A stretch of DNA of 36,731 nt from an uncultured Alphaproteobacteria bacterium (GCA_944392125.1 CALXVP010000016.1:1-36731); one strand, 5' to 3'. Numbered from the stretch's first letter, positions 8,473 through 18,500 are shown. Notes: a model not told the origin generated them from the sequence alone. A program made the numbers and translations.

Positions 8473-9390
8473 TTAAAACAAATACCATGTATATCCGGCA
8501 TAAATCATCAAGAATAAAATGCCGACGCCACGCGAAAACCGTTTTTGCCAAACGGCAAACCCGCATAACAACGCCGTTGCCACTCCCATCATCACCATAT
8601 CTTTACCCATCCCGACGGGAATATTCACCGGCATAAACAAGGCAACAACACCCAAGATAAACAAGGCGTTATAAATGTTGCTTCCCACCACGTTTCCGAA
8701 AGCCACGCCGTTTTCTTTTTTAAACGAGGCAATGACCGACGCCGATAATTCGGGCAAAGAAGTGCCGACGGCCACAACCGTCAATCCGATCACAGATTCC
8801 GAAACACCCCACACTCTTGCTAATTCAATCGCATTATCCACCAGCAATTTGGCGCCGGCAATCGTCAAAGCAATCCCGCACACGGCTTTCAAAAAAGCAA
8901 GCCACGTGTTCGGCAATTTTTCCTGCGGGTTTATTTCCTCATGATACGTTTTTTTATCCGAGTAGTATGAGTATGCCACATAAGCCGTAATACTCACCAA
9001 AAAGATAATCCCGAAAACGCGCGTAATAACACCGAGCCACCCCGTTAACATCAGCAACGCCGTTGCAATTACCAACATCAATCCGTCGCGCCGAAACGGC
9101 TTAATCTCAATTTGCACGGGGTGAATAAGTGAGGCCATGCCCAACACCAACAAGATATTGGCAATATTACTGCCGACCACATTCCCCACGGCAATACCCT
9201 CCGATTTTTCAAATACGGAAACAATGCTGGCAAGCAATTCGGGTGTTGACGTGCCGAACCCAACCAAAACAAGGCCGATAATCAAAGAAGAAAGGCGCAA
9301 TTTTTTTGCCACCGCAACAGAACCGTCCACCAGCAAATTACCGCCGTAAACAAGCAAACCCAAACCCACGCATAATAAAATGTAAACCAT
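8473..9390 (-). CDS. CaCA-family Na+/Ca2+ exchanger (YrbG-like)
   Basis: 305 aa, about ten transmembrane helices, inner membrane. Two homologous halves each carry the ion-binding alpha repeat: GFGTSTPELLASI with GNVVGSNIANILLVLG in the first, and AVGTSLPELSASV with GNVVGSNIYNALFILG in the second. This pattern defines bacterial calcium/cation antiporters. The start ATG at 9390 has an AAGGAAA site; an upstream extension of the frame lacks one. It heads the minus-strand run that continues through mnmA and the RsmB-type gene. Confidence 0.93.
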   Translation of the reverse strand: MVYILLCVGLGLLVYGGNLLVDGSVAVAKKLRLSSLIIGLVLVGFGTSTPELLASIVSVFEKSEGIAVGNVVGSNIANILLVLGMASLIHPVQIEIKPFRRDGLMLVIATALLMLTGWLGVITRVFGIIFLVSITAYVAYSYYSDKKTYHEEINPQEKLPNTWLAFLKAVCGIALTIAGAKLLVDNAIELARVWGVSESVIGLTVVAVGTSLPELSASVIASFKKENGVAFGNVVGSNIYNALFILGVVALFMPVNIPVGMGKDMVMMGVATALLCGFAVWQKRFSRGVGILFLMIYAGYTWYLF

Positions 9391-9645
9391 GATTTTTTCC
9401 TTTATTGTTTTTTTTATTAGAATAATTATCAGCGTAATCGTTTTTTCAAAAAAATACAAGATTTTTTCCGCTTGTTCCTCAAAAACATATTTTTATGACA
9501 CTATTGTGACAGATTGAATACAGATTTATGACATTTGTCGTTTTTTTCATAAAAAAATGTTGCATAACAAGATATTCTCATTCATCAATAGGGCACCTGA
9601 TCGAACAACGATGATCAAAACGATTTTCAAAAAAGGAGTCATCAA

Positions 9646-10956
9646 ATGAAAAAACTGATTTTAACGGCGGGCGTTTGTGCCTTTTGTTTATCTGCGGGAC
9701 AAGCCCTTGCGGCCGGTTTTCACCTATCGGAATATTCGGTAACGGGTATGGGTCGTTCCTTTGCGGGGCAAGGCGTTGTGGGTGATGACTATTCCGCCAT
9801 TGCATTTAACCCTGCCGGTATGCAATATAACGAAAAGAGCGGTTTTCAAGCCGGTGCATCCGTTGTGAGTTTGCATTTTGATTATAAAGGCAGTATTGAT
9901 ACGGCAGCTTCGGTTGACGGAAACGGTATGCCGACGCCGGGGGCGCGCTCCGGTGCGGGACACACACGGCCGACACGTGTTTTGCCACATATTTTTGCGC
10001 AACAAAAATTAAACGAGAAAGCCACCATCGGTTTAGGCGTTTATGTGCCTTACGGATTGGCAACCGATTATGAAAACGATTGGTTTGCGCAATCTCACGC
10101 AGGTATCAGTCAATTATCGGCAACAAACGTCAGCCCTTCATTTTCATATCAAATTACGGATATGATTGCTTTGGGTGCGGCTGTGAATATTCAATACATT
10201 ACGGCACGTTTGGCCGGTTCCGTGGAAAGCAACGGGTTATATTTTGAAACGGGAAGCAATGATTTGCGGGGCGATGATTACGGTGTCGGATACACATTGG
10301 GCACAACGTTCACACCCAGAAAAGATATTCGTCTCGGCGTTTCATATCGTTCCAAAATTTCGCACGAATTGGAAGGCGATCTTAAAATTTCGGGCATGCC
10401 GAATCAAACATACGTGCCGGGCATGGGTATGATCCCGACAGGGGCATTAAACGGCAAGTCGAACATCAAAGCCAAAGTAACCACACCGGAAGTTGTGATT
10501 TTATCGGGTGCGTATGACTTGAATAAATGTTTCACCGTTTCGGCAACGGCAAAGTGGACACATTGGAGCCGTTTCAAAAACTTGGATATTTATAAAACGG
10601 CCGATAACAGCCTTGTTTCACATACATTTGAAAACTGGAAAAATACATGGTTTTACACCATCGGTTTAGATTACAGATACAATCGGAATTGGACGTTCAG
10701 AACAGGTCTCGGTTACGATGAAACCGTGATTAAAGCGCCCGAATACAAAACAGCGCGTATTCCGGACGGTCGCCGTGTTTTAACATCACTCGGGGCCAGT
10801 TATAAAGTCAACAACTGGCAATTTGACGCAGGCTACACGCATATTTTTGCGCACGGCGGTGAAGTGAACGGCGAAGCGGAAGGTATTTCGGATGCACATT
10901 TAAAATACAGCGCAGACGCAGATATGTTCAGCGTGGGCTTCCAATATAAATTTTAA
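9646..10956 (+). CDS. FadL-type outer-membrane transporter for hydrophobic compounds
   Basis: 436 aa beta-barrel protein of the OMPP1/FadL family, which moves long-chain fatty acids or other hydrophobic molecules through the outer membrane. A signal peptide with an ALA-A cleavage site (residues 1-22) is followed by the family N-terminus GFHLSEYSVTGMGRSFAGQG (the hatch region) and FNPAGM, many alternating beta strands, and a C-terminal Phe (VGFQYKF) as required for BAM insertion. A strong AAGGAG site precedes the ATG. It stands alone, between the divergent exchanger gene and its own terminator. Confidence 0.93.
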   Translation: MKKLILTAGVCAFCLSAGQALAAGFHLSEYSVTGMGRSFAGQGVVGDDYSAIAFNPAGMQYNEKSGFQAGASVVSLHFDYKGSIDTAASVDGNGMPTPGARSGAGHTRPTRVLPHIFAQQKLNEKATIGLGVYVPYGLATDYENDWFAQSHAGISQLSATNVSPSFSYQITDMIALGAAVNIQYITARLAGSVESNGLYFETGSNDLRGDDYGVGYTLGTTFTPRKDIRLGVSYRSKISHELEGDLKISGMPNQTYVPGMGMIPTGALNGKSNIKAKVTTPEVVILSGAYDLNKCFTVSATAKWTHWSRFKNLDIYKTADNSLVSHTFENWKNTWFYTIGLDYRYNRNWTFRTGLGYDETVIKAPEYKTARIPDGRRVLTSLGASYKVNNWQFDAGYTHIFAHGGEVNGEAEGISDAHLKYSADADMFSVGFQYKF

Positions 10957-10989
10957 TTTATTCTTTAATTCAAGAATAAGTCTCCCCCA

Positions 10990-11019
10990 AACGCTCCCCT
11001 GCAAAGAGGAGCGTTTTTA
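10990..11019 (+). terminator. Rho-independent terminator of the FadL-type gene
   Basis: AACGCTCC paired with GGAGCGTT around a 9-10 nt loop, then a T-run (GTTTTTAT), 34 bp after the stop codon. Confidence 0.88.
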
Positions 11020-11172
11020 TTGGCTAATATAGCGGAACGCGCCGAGTGTAAAAGCGTATATCGTGTAGAGAAACCATATCGCGCAGAAAAAAAGCCCCAC
11101 ACAAGTCATTTTCTTAAAAATAAAATCATCCGTCAAGCAACACTTTGTTTTTATTGATTTTTCAGATAAATC

Positions 11173-11201
11173 TTGACAGCGCCATATAAAAATAATATAC
11201 T
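11173..11201 (+). promoter_or_regulatory. Strong sigma70-type promoter of the small membrane-protein gene
   Basis: TTGACA (11173-11178), 17 bp, TATACT (11196-11201); predicted start near 11208, 30 nt before the ATG at 11238. Confidence 0.8.
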
Positions 11202-11237
11202 TCCACAAAGCAGGACGAAACGAGGGGGAGAAAAAGA

Positions 11238-11591
11238 ATGCAATCACCAATTTTACAATTATTCAAAGTTATTTTATTTTGGCTGTTTTTCGGTATCAAC
11301 TTAATTTCTCTTTCCTATTGTTCAATCAGCACATTAACGGACTTTATGAATCCCGCTTATCCATGGGGCACTGCTCATTATGCTTACAATGATTTATCGG
11401 CATATAACCCGCAAGACGCATTATGGGACTATATCATCAATGCCTGTTTGTTTGGACTTTCCGCACTAATTGGGTGGAAGCTTAAAGACAGAAGTTTTAT
11501 CTGGGCGATTGTGGCCGAGGGGTGGTTTATTGCATATATTACCATGAACGGAATAGTCTCTCAGCTGGTTGCGGTCTCTTACGGATATTGA
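11238..11591 (+). CDS. Small multi-pass membrane protein, unknown function
   Basis: 117 aa with about three hydrophobic helices (roughly 8-30, 65-80, 87-108) and a polar, aromatic loop between the first two (NPAYPWGTAHYAYNDLSAYN). The ATG follows a strong GGGGGAG site and a consensus promoter at 11173. No family recognised. It is monocistronic, ahead of a convergent ankyrin gene. Confidence 0.75.
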   Translation: MQSPILQLFKVILFWLFFGINLISLSYCSISTLTDFMNPAYPWGTAHYAYNDLSAYNPQDALWDYIINACLFGLSALIGWKLKDRSFIWAIVAEGWFIAYITMNGIVSQLVAVSYGY

Positions 11592-11645
11592 GTTTAGAAT
11601 TAACCTTTTTTAGTGTAATCGGCACAAACAAATTGTTACACAACA

Positions 11646-11686
11646 ACAAAAAAAATCACTTTTGAGCCTTAGAGCTAAAAGTGATT
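11646..11686 (-). terminator. Rho-independent terminator downstream of the ankyrin gene
   Basis: AATCACTTTT pairs with AAAAGTGATT (11654-11686); read on the minus strand the hairpin is followed by a run of eight T. It is about 135 bp beyond the ankyrin stop codon. Confidence 0.75.
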
Positions 11687-11821
11687 AATGATTGGTATAA
11701 CTTTGATACACGCACATAAAATAATATACGTTTATCTTATTAAGAGATGACATTATCAACGCGATAATTTTTGCCGACAGAAATCCATTTCTAAACCGCC
11801 CCATCATCTCGTTATAAAAAA

Positions 11822-12706
11822 CTACATTCTTTCGTGTTGATTTTGCGTTTTTGTTACATTCACTCTTTGTTGTTGCACACATACGACTTTCGGTTCTTGT
11901 TTGTTTGCCGATACATCTTGTTCCGCAGTTGCGCAAGCCTCTGCTTGGTGAGCTTCTTTTGCTTTTTCTAATTGCTGTTTTCTCATCTCCCGCTTTAAGT
12001 ATGATTTCATCTCACCTTTAGCATAATCAAGAGCAGTGCAACCTGTTTGATCTTTGATAGTCATATCTGCGCCTTTTTCTACTAACAATTTCACCATTGC
12101 CCAATTGTGCATATTTACGGCACACATGAGCGGGGTATATCCGTTCTTCTCCTGAGCATTGATATTCGCTTTGTTTTTCAATAAAAACAATACCACATCT
12201 TTCTTATCGATACGGACAGCTTTATATAACGGTGTTTCTCCATAGTTATCCGGTGCATCAACATCTGCTCCGTTTTCTACTAATAACTTTACCATTTCGT
12301 TTCTATCTGTAAAAATCGCCCACATTAACGGCGTATATCCTTCCCGATTCCGAATATCAATATCCGCTCCGTTGTCTAATAATAACTGCACAAGTGCTTC
12401 CCTACCGAGGACAACGGTTTCATGTAATAGAGTTTCTCCATATTTATCTTGCGTATTAACATGTGCTCCGTTTTCTAATAACATCCGAACCATAGCCTCA
12501 TTACCGCTTTCGATAGCGTTATATAACGGAGCATGCCCACATTCATCTTTGGCTTCAATATCCGCACCTTTTTTGATTAACCATTTCGCTTTATCTAAAT
12601 TCCCCGCCTCTATCGCTTTATGAAGCAATATATTCCTGTCAAAACCTTGTGCTTTACCCATCGTCAATTCATAATACTTTGACTTTAAAAATTTGATGAA
12701 CTCCAT
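11822..12706 (-). CDS. Ankyrin-repeat protein
   Basis: 294 aa, no signal peptide. About six to seven ankyrin units of 33 residues run from about residue 24 to 225, with repeated G-x-TPL(Y/M)xA and LLxxGAD signatures (NGYTPLMCAVNMHNWAMVKL, LLVENGADVDAPDNYGETPL). The tail is a charged helix rich in Lys, Glu and Gln, then low complexity. Such proteins bind other proteins and are common in host-associated bacteria, sometimes as effectors; no secretion signal is visible here. It has its own promoter with a palindrome at the start site and a GGAGATAAA binding site. Confidence 0.9.
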   Translation of the reverse strand: MEFIKFLKSKYYELTMGKAQGFDRNILLHKAIEAGNLDKAKWLIKKGADIEAKDECGHAPLYNAIESGNEAMVRMLLENGAHVNTQDKYGETLLHETVVLGREALVQLLLDNGADIDIRNREGYTPLMWAIFTDRNEMVKLLVENGADVDAPDNYGETPLYKAVRIDKKDVVLFLLKNKANINAQEKNGYTPLMCAVNMHNWAMVKLLVEKGADMTIKDQTGCTALDYAKGEMKSYLKREMRKQQLEKAKEAHQAEACATAEQDVSANKQEPKVVCVQQQRVNVTKTQNQHERM

Positions 12707-12760
12707 TTTATCTCCTGCTTGATATGGTCTTACTTTACTTGATGTAATTTTTTCTTACAC

Positions 12761-12800
12761 GCGATATCGCCAATATATCAAAATAGGTTTATTTTGTCAA
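12761..12800 (-). promoter_or_regulatory. Consensus promoter of the ankyrin gene with a palindrome at the start site
   Basis: Minus strand TTGACA (12795-12800), 17 bp, TATATT (12772-12777). Directly downstream, spanning the expected transcription start, is the perfect 10-bp palindrome GCGATATCGC (12761-12770), a candidate operator. Confidence 0.75.
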
Positions 12801-12894
12801 TTCGTATTATCAAAATCAAATTTACTATTAAAAAACACTTTATCTGCTTACACGAACTGCCTATCCCCAACACCCCGTAAAAACATCCTCCTCC

Positions 12895-12946
12895 ATAAAA
12901 CAAATAACCGCTTCTGGCGAGATTAACTCCCGATGAAGCGGTTATT
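12895..12946 (-). terminator. Rho-independent terminator of the cpoB-tilS-ftsH cluster
   Basis: AATAACCGCTTC pairs with GAAGCGGTTATT (12903-12946) around a 20-nt loop; on the minus strand it is followed by TGTTTTA. The + strand copy also ends in a T-run (CATTTTTT), so it may act both ways. Confidence 0.8.
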
Positions 12947-12975
12947 CATTTTTTAAAAGCTAACAATCAAATCAA

Positions 12976-15132
12976 CTATTTTGTTTGATTATCATTCGTA
13001 TTTTCTTTTTCTTGTTCCTTATGTTCTGCCTGTCGTGATACTTTTTGCTGAACAGCATCTTTTAACTGTTGCACTTTTTTTATACCGTCCGACTTCGCTT
13101 TTTTTACTTTGTCCGTCATGGAACTTTTTTTCGTCTTTTGCGACTCTGTATTGTCGTTCGTCTTGTCGGACAATGCGCCTTTGGACGTTTCATCGGCATC
13201 TTCGGGATTCTTTTTATCGTCCCCCTCAACCGTTTTTTCCGACACATCTTCCGCATACGGTTCGCCCACATTCGGCACCGTCTGACGCCCGGCAATTTTT
13301 ACCGCTTTTTTCTTTTGACGAATCTCTTTCCCTGCCAACAAATCCTTGATTTCATCGCCTGAAAGCGTTTCAAATTCAATCAACCCGTTGGCGAGCGTAT
13401 CAAGTTCATGGCGATATTCTTTCAAAATAGAGCGTGTGCGTTGATAGGCTTCGTCAATAATGCGGCGAATTTCCATATCCACTTTTAAGGCCGTTGCGTC
13501 CGCCATATTCTTCCGTTTGGAAATACTGTATCCCAAAAAGACTTCATCTTGCGGTTCATCATACGCAACGGGGCCCATCTCCTCACTCATCCCCCACTCG
13601 CTCACCATTTTACGGGCAATCGTTGTGGCTACTTGAATGTCATTACTCGCTCCCGTTGAAACGCCTTCTTTCCCGAACAACATTTCTTCCGCAATTCGCC
13701 CCGCAAATAAAATACTTAAACGGCTCTTTAAATACGTCATACTTTGCGAGTATTTATCTTTTTCGGGCAGTTGCATCGTAACGCCCAATGCCCGTCCGCG
13801 CGGAATAATCGTCACCTTATGCAACGGATCCGATTCCGGCAAATGCAAGGATACAATCGCATGTCCCGCCTCATGATACGCCGTCATTTTCTTTTCAGAA
13901 TCATCCATTACCATAGACTTGCGTTCCGAACCCATCATCACTTTATCTTTGGCATCTTCAAATTCCTGCATCGTTACCATTGTTTTATTCCGTCGGGCTG
14001 CCAATAATGCCGATTCATTGACCAAATTTGCCAAATCAGCCCCCGAAAAGCCCGGTGTCCCGCGCGCAATAACGGCTAAATCCACATTCGGCGCCAACGG
14101 CACTTTCTTGACGTGCACTTTTAAAATGGCCTCCCGCCCGTGAATATCCGGATTGGAAACAACAATCTGTCTGTCAAACCGACCCGGTCGCAATAACGCA
14201 GGGTCCAACACATCAGGGCGGTTCGTTGCGGCAATCAAGATAATCCCCGAGTTTTCCTCAAATCCGTCCATTTCAACAAGCAACTGATTTAAGGTTTGCT
14301 CCCGCTCATCATTCCCACCGCCGAGACCGGCTCCCCGATGACGCCCGACCGCATCAATTTCATCTACAAACACAATGCACGGTGCCGATTTCTTAGCTTG
14401 TTCAAACATATCCCGCACCCGCGATGCACCGACGCCGACAAACATTTCCACGAAATCCGACCCCGAAATGCTGAAAAACGGCACACCGGCTTCCCCGGCA
14501 ATTGCCCGCGCAAGCAACGTTTTACCCGTTCCCGGAGGGCCGACAAGCAATGCTCCTTTCGGAATCTTACCACCTAACCGACGAAACTTAACCGGCGCTT
14601 TCAAGAAATCAACAATTTCCTGCAACTCTTGTTTTGCCTCATCAATTCCGGCGACATCTTTAAATGTAACTTTTTCTTTTCCCTCTAACAATTTCGCCTT
14701 GGACTTACCGAAACTCATTGCTTTGCCGTTGCTTGACATCATCTGTTTCATCATCACAATCCACAAACCTGCGAACAACAATATCGGCGCCCATGAAACC
14801 AAACTCATCAACCAACCGGAACTGCCTGCATCCAACGGCACCGCTTTTATGGCAATGTTATTTTTCTGCAACAGCGGAATTAACCCCGTGTCGTCCGGCG
14901 CATAACTCGTAAATGAATTTCCGTCTTTTAACTTACCCGAAAGGGCTTGTCCTTTAATTTCAACGGATTCCACTTGCCCGGCCTCAACGGCTTTTGTAAA
15001 ATCCGAATAAGCGTAGTCCGTTTTATTTCCGGCCTGTTGGGGCGGAACGGTTAACTGCGCAACCATCGTTACAACGAACAGAATAATCATCCAGACGAGA
15101 AAATTACGTCCTGTTTGTTTTTTTTGTTTCAT
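12976..15132 (-). CDS. ftsH: ATP-dependent zinc metalloprotease FtsH
   Basis: 718 aa inner-membrane AAA+ protease that degrades misfolded and regulatory membrane proteins. Two transmembrane helices (about 10-28 and 108-127) flank a periplasmic domain; Walker A GPPGTGKT is at 198-205, Walker B IVFVDEID at about 253-260, the second region of homology holds [19 protein letters not shown], and the zinc motif HEAGH is at 420-424. The C-terminal tail (about 610-718) is a long, highly charged Lys/Asp/Glu-rich extension, so the protein is about 70 residues longer than E. coli FtsH (about 644 aa). It lies 22 bp after tilS. Confidence 0.97.
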   Translation of the reverse strand: MKQKKQTGRNFLVWMIILFVVTMVAQLTVPPQQAGNKTDYAYSDFTKAVEAGQVESVEIKGQALSGKLKDGNSFTSYAPDDTGLIPLLQKNNIAIKAVPLDAGSSGWLMSLVSWAPILLFAGLWIVMMKQMMSSNGKAMSFGKSKAKLLEGKEKVTFKDVAGIDEAKQELQEIVDFLKAPVKFRRLGGKIPKGALLVGPPGTGKTLLARAIAGEAGVPFFSISGSDFVEMFVGVGASRVRDMFEQAKKSAPCIVFVDEIDAVGRHRGAGLGGGNDEREQTLNQLLVEMDGFEENSGIILIAATNRPDVLDPALLRPGRFDRQIVVSNPDIHGREAILKVHVKKVPLAPNVDLAVIARGTPGFSGADLANLVNESALLAARRNKTMVTMQEFEDAKDKVMMGSERKSMVMDDSEKKMTAYHEAGHAIVSLHLPESDPLHKVTIIPRGRALGVTMQLPEKDKYSQSMTYLKSRLSILFAGRIAEEMLFGKEGVSTGASNDIQVATTIARKMVSEWGMSEEMGPVAYDEPQDEVFLGYSISKRKNMADATALKVDMEIRRIIDEAYQRTRSILKEYRHELDTLANGLIEFETLSGDEIKDLLAGKEIRQKKKAVKIAGRQTVPNVGEPYAEDVSEKTVEGDDKKNPEDADETSKGALSDKTNDNTESQKTKKSSMTDKVKKAKSDGIKKVQQLKDAVQQKVSRQAEHKEQEKENTNDNQTK

Positions 15133-15154
15133 ACCTAAAAATACCCTTTTTTCA

Positions 15155-16372
15155 CTAAAAATCTGTTTGTGTTAAAAACCGAATCTGAACGAGCGGATCA
15201 TTTTTCATCTTATAATCAATTTGAATTTCTTTTTCAAGTTCTTTTTGCATAAAGACGGCGGGAAAAGTTTTTTGAACGATACTCGGGATATTTTCAATTT
15301 TGCGTTCGGGCGAACCGGCACGCACAAAGCAAGGCTCTTTTGCCGTAATTAAAAATCTATCCCAGCGTGTCGGCACATCAGGTTGTAATTTTTGCGCTTT
15401 CGCCTGATATTTTCTCTCTTTTGCAACGTATAACCCCGTTTTATGCGGTACCAACACACATTCCCCCAGCGTGGCATAACACGGTAATTTGGCACACAAT
15501 GCTTCAACCGATTGAAGCGAAACGGGTTTCTTTCCTTGCCCGATAACGGCAATCATTTTTTGCAAAACCCGAATTTTTACCTCCCCGGGGTATTTTTCAA
15601 ACACCGAAAAAGGAATACGCGCAAATCCGCGAAAATCTATCCACACAAATTGTCTGATAACAAAATCCGTCCATGTCTCTAACGCCGTATCGGCTCGCGC
15701 CAATCGCTCGACAACGGCTCCGATTGTCTCGGCCGTAATCCCGACGGTTTGAAGTTCAGGCAAAAATTTCCTGAATTTAACGCGTGTATAGTGCGTATCT
15801 TGATTCATTTTATCTTCCGCCCAAGAAATGCCTTGTTCGGATAATGTTTCCGCTAAAACGGCTTTGGATACCTTTAAAAAAGGGCGACACACGCAAATCC
15901 CGTTTACCCTTGTTTCGGGCGTCATGGCTTTGAGACCCGTCAAACCGCTTTTTTTGGAAAGTCGGAGTAAAAACGTTTCGGCTTGATCCCCTGCGTGGTG
16001 CGCCAAAAATAACGCCTTAATTTTTTGCTCGCGACAAAAATCCGTTAACAACCGATACCGAATCTTGCGCGCATATTCTTCCAAGCCTGTTTGCGGAATC
16101 GGCGTTTCGTTTTTCAAAGTAACGTGTTCAATTCCCCATTGTTGCGCATACATTTTTACCATTTGCGCCTCTTGCTCGGCTTCGGTGCGCAGATTGTGAT
16201 TAACCGTTAAGGCCGTTAATTTAATCTGATGTGTCATTGCCCATTTTGATAACAGCCACATTAGACACAAGCTATCTGCTCCGCCCGATACGCCGACGGC
16301 TATTTGCGAATCGGCCGTCAGGCAAAACGGCTCCATCAATGCTTCAAAATTTTCTTGCGTTAAAATCGTCAT
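15155..16372 (-). CDS. tilS: tRNA(Ile)-lysidine synthase
   Basis: 405 aa; converts C34 of tRNA-Ile(CAT) to lysidine so that it reads AUA. The N-terminal ATP pyrophosphatase domain has GVSGGADSL at 27-35 and the TilS signature [23 protein letters not shown] and [17 protein letters not shown] follow. It lies between cpoB and ftsH, an order familiar from alphaproteobacteria. The start is assigned at the first ATG of the conserved frame; the ribosome site there is weak. The tRNA at 25896 could include its substrate type (CAT anticodon). Confidence 0.93.
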   Translation of the reverse strand: MTILTQENFEALMEPFCLTADSQIAVGVSGGADSLCLMWLLSKWAMTHQIKLTALTVNHNLRTEAEQEAQMVKMYAQQWGIEHVTLKNETPIPQTGLEEYARKIRYRLLTDFCREQKIKALFLAHHAGDQAETFLLRLSKKSGLTGLKAMTPETRVNGICVCRPFLKVSKAVLAETLSEQGISWAEDKMNQDTHYTRVKFRKFLPELQTVGITAETIGAVVERLARADTALETWTDFVIRQFVWIDFRGFARIPFSVFEKYPGEVKIRVLQKMIAVIGQGKKPVSLQSVEALCAKLPCYATLGECVLVPHKTGLYVAKERKYQAKAQKLQPDVPTRWDRFLITAKEPCFVRAGSPERKIENIPSIVQKTFPAVFMQKELEKEIQIDYKMKNDPLVQIRFLTQTDF

Positions 16373-16413
16373 ATCGGATTTTTTTTACCGGCAACCGTTT
16401 CTTTGCGATTGGC

Positions 16414-17214
16414 TTATTTACAATTTAATTTTTTGGCCTCGGCTTTAGCGCGATTTTTCAACGTTTGCGATGCTTTCGGGAATTCCGTCGGCAACGATTT
16501 AAACGCCGTGCAGGCATCTTGTTTTTTGCCGAGGTTATTCATCGTTAATCCGAGTTTCAACAAATTATCCGGTGCTTTCGTATTATTTTTATATTTCGTA
16601 AACCCGTCGGCAAAAATACCCGCAGCCTGTTCATATAATTGACGCGCATAATACGTTTCGCCGAGCCAATAGTTTGCGTTTCCTACCAAATCCGATTTCG
16701 GATAATCGCGCATAAACGCCGTAAATTCTTTTTCTGCCGTTTGATAATCGCCTTTTTCCATAATCTTATATGCGCGGTTATACGCTTCTTTTGCCGATAA
16801 TTTTGAATCACCGTTTCCCGATGTTGCCGAAGCCGTTGCCCCGGCCGATGTTTTTTGCCCTACCATATTAAAGCGCACATCAATATCGGTATTCATTTTA
16901 TTTAAACGCTCTTCCAGTTGCTTTTGATTATATTCCAATGTATCCACTTTGGCCGTTAATGTTTGAATCACGTTTTTTTGCTCATCAATTTGCGCATACA
17001 AATCATCCAGCGAACCCGCACTCCCCGTTACGGTTGCCGAAGATCCCGTGGACGAGCCGACTTCACCGCGATAAATTTTGCGTTGAATGGTCATAACGTC
17101 TTTTTCCAACCGCTCCACCTTATCATATAAGATATCCGATTGCGTTTCAGCCGAAACAGGCAAAGCGCTCACCAAGCTTAAACATAAAAATAACACCGTC
17201 TTTTTATAAAACAT
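16414..17214 (-). CDS. cpoB: Cell-division coordinator CpoB / YbgF-like periplasmic protein
   Basis: 266 aa. A signal peptide (residues 1-23, ending VSA-E) is followed by an N-terminal coiled coil (YDKVERLEKDVMTIQRKIY and QTLTAKVDTLEYNQKQLEER), a short Ser/Gly/Ala linker, and C-terminal TPR repeats (AYNRAYKIMEKGDYQTAEKE, NANYWLGETYYARQLYEQAA). This is the family layout; CpoB works with the Tol-Pal system and coordinates peptidoglycan synthesis with outer-membrane constriction. Pal is not in the adjacent DNA. The ATG at 17214 is chosen because GAGGAAA precedes it and the signal peptide starts there. Confidence 0.9.
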   Translation of the reverse strand: MFYKKTVLFLCLSLVSALPVSAETQSDILYDKVERLEKDVMTIQRKIYRGEVGSSTGSSATVTGSAGSLDDLYAQIDEQKNVIQTLTAKVDTLEYNQKQLEERLNKMNTDIDVRFNMVGQKTSAGATASATSGNGDSKLSAKEAYNRAYKIMEKGDYQTAEKEFTAFMRDYPKSDLVGNANYWLGETYYARQLYEQAAGIFADGFTKYKNNTKAPDNLLKLGLTMNNLGKKQDACTAFKSLPTEFPKASQTLKNRAKAEAKKLNCK

Positions 17215-17274
17215 AACCGTATTTCCTCTTTTACTGACTAACACTCTTGTCCCACATACAAAAAATATGGATTT

Positions 17275-17303
17275 AGTTAAAAGCATTTTTAACGTTTTGT
17301 CAA
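17275..17303 (-). promoter_or_regulatory. Possible promoter of the cpoB-tilS-ftsH cluster
   Basis: Minus strand perfect -35 TTGACA (17298-17303), 17 bp, then a poor -10 TTAACT (17275-17280). Confidence 0.4.
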
Positions 17304-17415
17304 ACAAAAAGAAAAGAATAATATCTTTTATCTTGTGTTTTTTTTACTTTTTTTACGAAACTTGCAAAGAAGACATTTTCGTTTTGTCATCTTTTTATCA
17401 AAAAAATATTTCTTG

Positions 17416-17444
17416 TTGACTTACGCGTTGTTTCTTGGTATAAT
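17416..17444 (+). promoter_or_regulatory. Strong promoter of the gene at 17478
   Basis: TTGACT (17416-17421), 17 bp, perfect TATAAT (17439-17444); predicted start near 17451. Confidence 0.88.
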
Positions 17445-17477
17445 GAGTAAAAGCGATTTAAATTTAAGGAGCAAACC

Positions 17478-18356
17478 ATGGCTGATTTATTTGACACGAT
17501 GAGTGATATTTCTTCCACCGCAAACAAAGCAACTTTAACAATCAACAAGGTAAGGTCTACCGGGAAAGCGGCAATGAAGGTCGGCGATTTGGTAACGGGT
17601 GGCGGTAGCGGTAATTCTGCAAGCGCACGTCAGGCTACCGGCGCAGCGACTGCATCGGCGCAAGTTCAATCCGGCGCGTCAATCATTCCGAGCGGTACTT
17701 GCATTATCATTCCTGCGGCATACAGTTTAACGGGGCAAGACAGGTTTTTGGGTAAAGGCGCTTATGAAAGCATTGTCAACATGATGAACGGTTCGGGAGA
17801 ATGCAATAATGTTATCGTGGTGGATGCTAACGGGAATCCTTCGCCGAACGTTTACGATCAAACACCGAACGGATTAGTTTTGAAGGGCACGCAAACACCC
17901 GTAAAATTTAATTACGAAGAGAAAAACGGTGTTAAAACCCCAACAGCCGTTGCCTTAACGGAAACAGAATTTACGGCGGTTGCCAACGGCATGCAGAAAA
18001 AAGGGCAAGGAAAGTTTAAAACCTCCGATCAAGGAGAAGCCGAAGATGCCGATAATCGCTCATGGTGGGCCAGATGGTGGAAGGTTGTGGTAGCGGTGGC
18101 AACGGTTGCCATCGGCGGACTGGCAACATTCCTATTCGTCAGAAAATATAATAAGGATAAAAAATCAGCCAACAATACGGCAAGCACATTATCAGCTCAA
18201 GCCTCCGATTTACAAAATCAAATCAACGATCTTTCAAACGGGAACACCAATACGGGATCAAACGATAATACAAACGATTCCACGCTGGCGGCAAACGGAA
18301 CGATTGTGAACGTTAATGAAAGTATTTTAAACCCTAAGCCGGGACGCGAATACTGA
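17478..18356 (+). CDS. Membrane-anchored protein of unknown function with C-terminal TM and coiled coil
   Basis: 292 aa. The N-terminal part is polar and Ser/Thr/Ala/Gly-rich (VTGGGSGNSASARQATGAAT), followed by a folded-looking region containing SGTCIIIPAAYSLTGQDRFL and ECNNVIVVDANGNPSPN. Near the C-terminus WWARWWK precedes one transmembrane segment (about 199-218), then RKYNKDKK and a short coiled coil (LSAQASDLQNQINDL) and an Asn-rich tail. The tail layout matches that of the protein at 1-1430. No signal peptide. Good AAGGAG site, strong promoter and own terminator indicate high monocistronic expression. No family recognised. Confidence 0.8.
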   Translation: MADLFDTMSDISSTANKATLTINKVRSTGKAAMKVGDLVTGGGSGNSASARQATGAATASAQVQSGASIIPSGTCIIIPAAYSLTGQDRFLGKGAYESIVNMMNGSGECNNVIVVDANGNPSPNVYDQTPNGLVLKGTQTPVKFNYEEKNGVKTPTAVALTETEFTAVANGMQKKGQGKFKTSDQGEAEDADNRSWWARWWKVVVAVATVAIGGLATFLFVRKYNKDKKSANNTASTLSAQASDLQNQINDLSNGNTNTGSNDNTNDSTLAANGTIVNVNESILNPKPGREY

Positions 18357-18388
18357 TACCCGCAAAAGAAACGAGAAGCATAAGAGGA

Positions 18389-18424
18389 GAAACGGTCCGA
18401 AAATTCGGGCCGTTTCTTTGTTTT
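18389..18424 (+). terminator. Rho-independent terminator of the gene at 17478
   Basis: GAAACGG(T)CCGAA pairs with TTCGGGCCGTTTC and is followed by TTTGTTTT. Confidence 0.88.
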
Positions 18425-18471
18425 ATAATTTTCTTTTTTTATAATTATACGAATACGCGTGCTTTTTTGTG

Positions 18472-18500
18472 TTGATTTTTGCAAAAAAAGCAGTTATAAG
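18472..18500 (+). promoter_or_regulatory. Probable promoter of the 18558-19736 pair
   Basis: TTGATT (18472-18477), 17 bp, TATAAG (18495-18500), about 50 nt before the first ATG. Confidence 0.5.

Noticed and set aside
9480..9645. Repeated TGACA motifs before the FadL-type gene as an operator
   Set aside because: The copies are irregularly spaced, do not form a clean palindrome, and no convincing -10/-35 pair could be fixed relative to them.
11017..11250. 77-aa minus-strand ORF with a hydrophobic end
   Set aside because: It covers the promoter and start of the gene at 11238 and the terminator after the FadL-type gene, and has no good ribosome site. A short membrane peptide from its inner ATG near 11108 cannot be fully excluded.
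14375..14905. 176-aa + strand ORF
   Set aside because: It lies wholly antisense to the conserved AAA+ core of ftsH and has no recognisable family or ribosome site.
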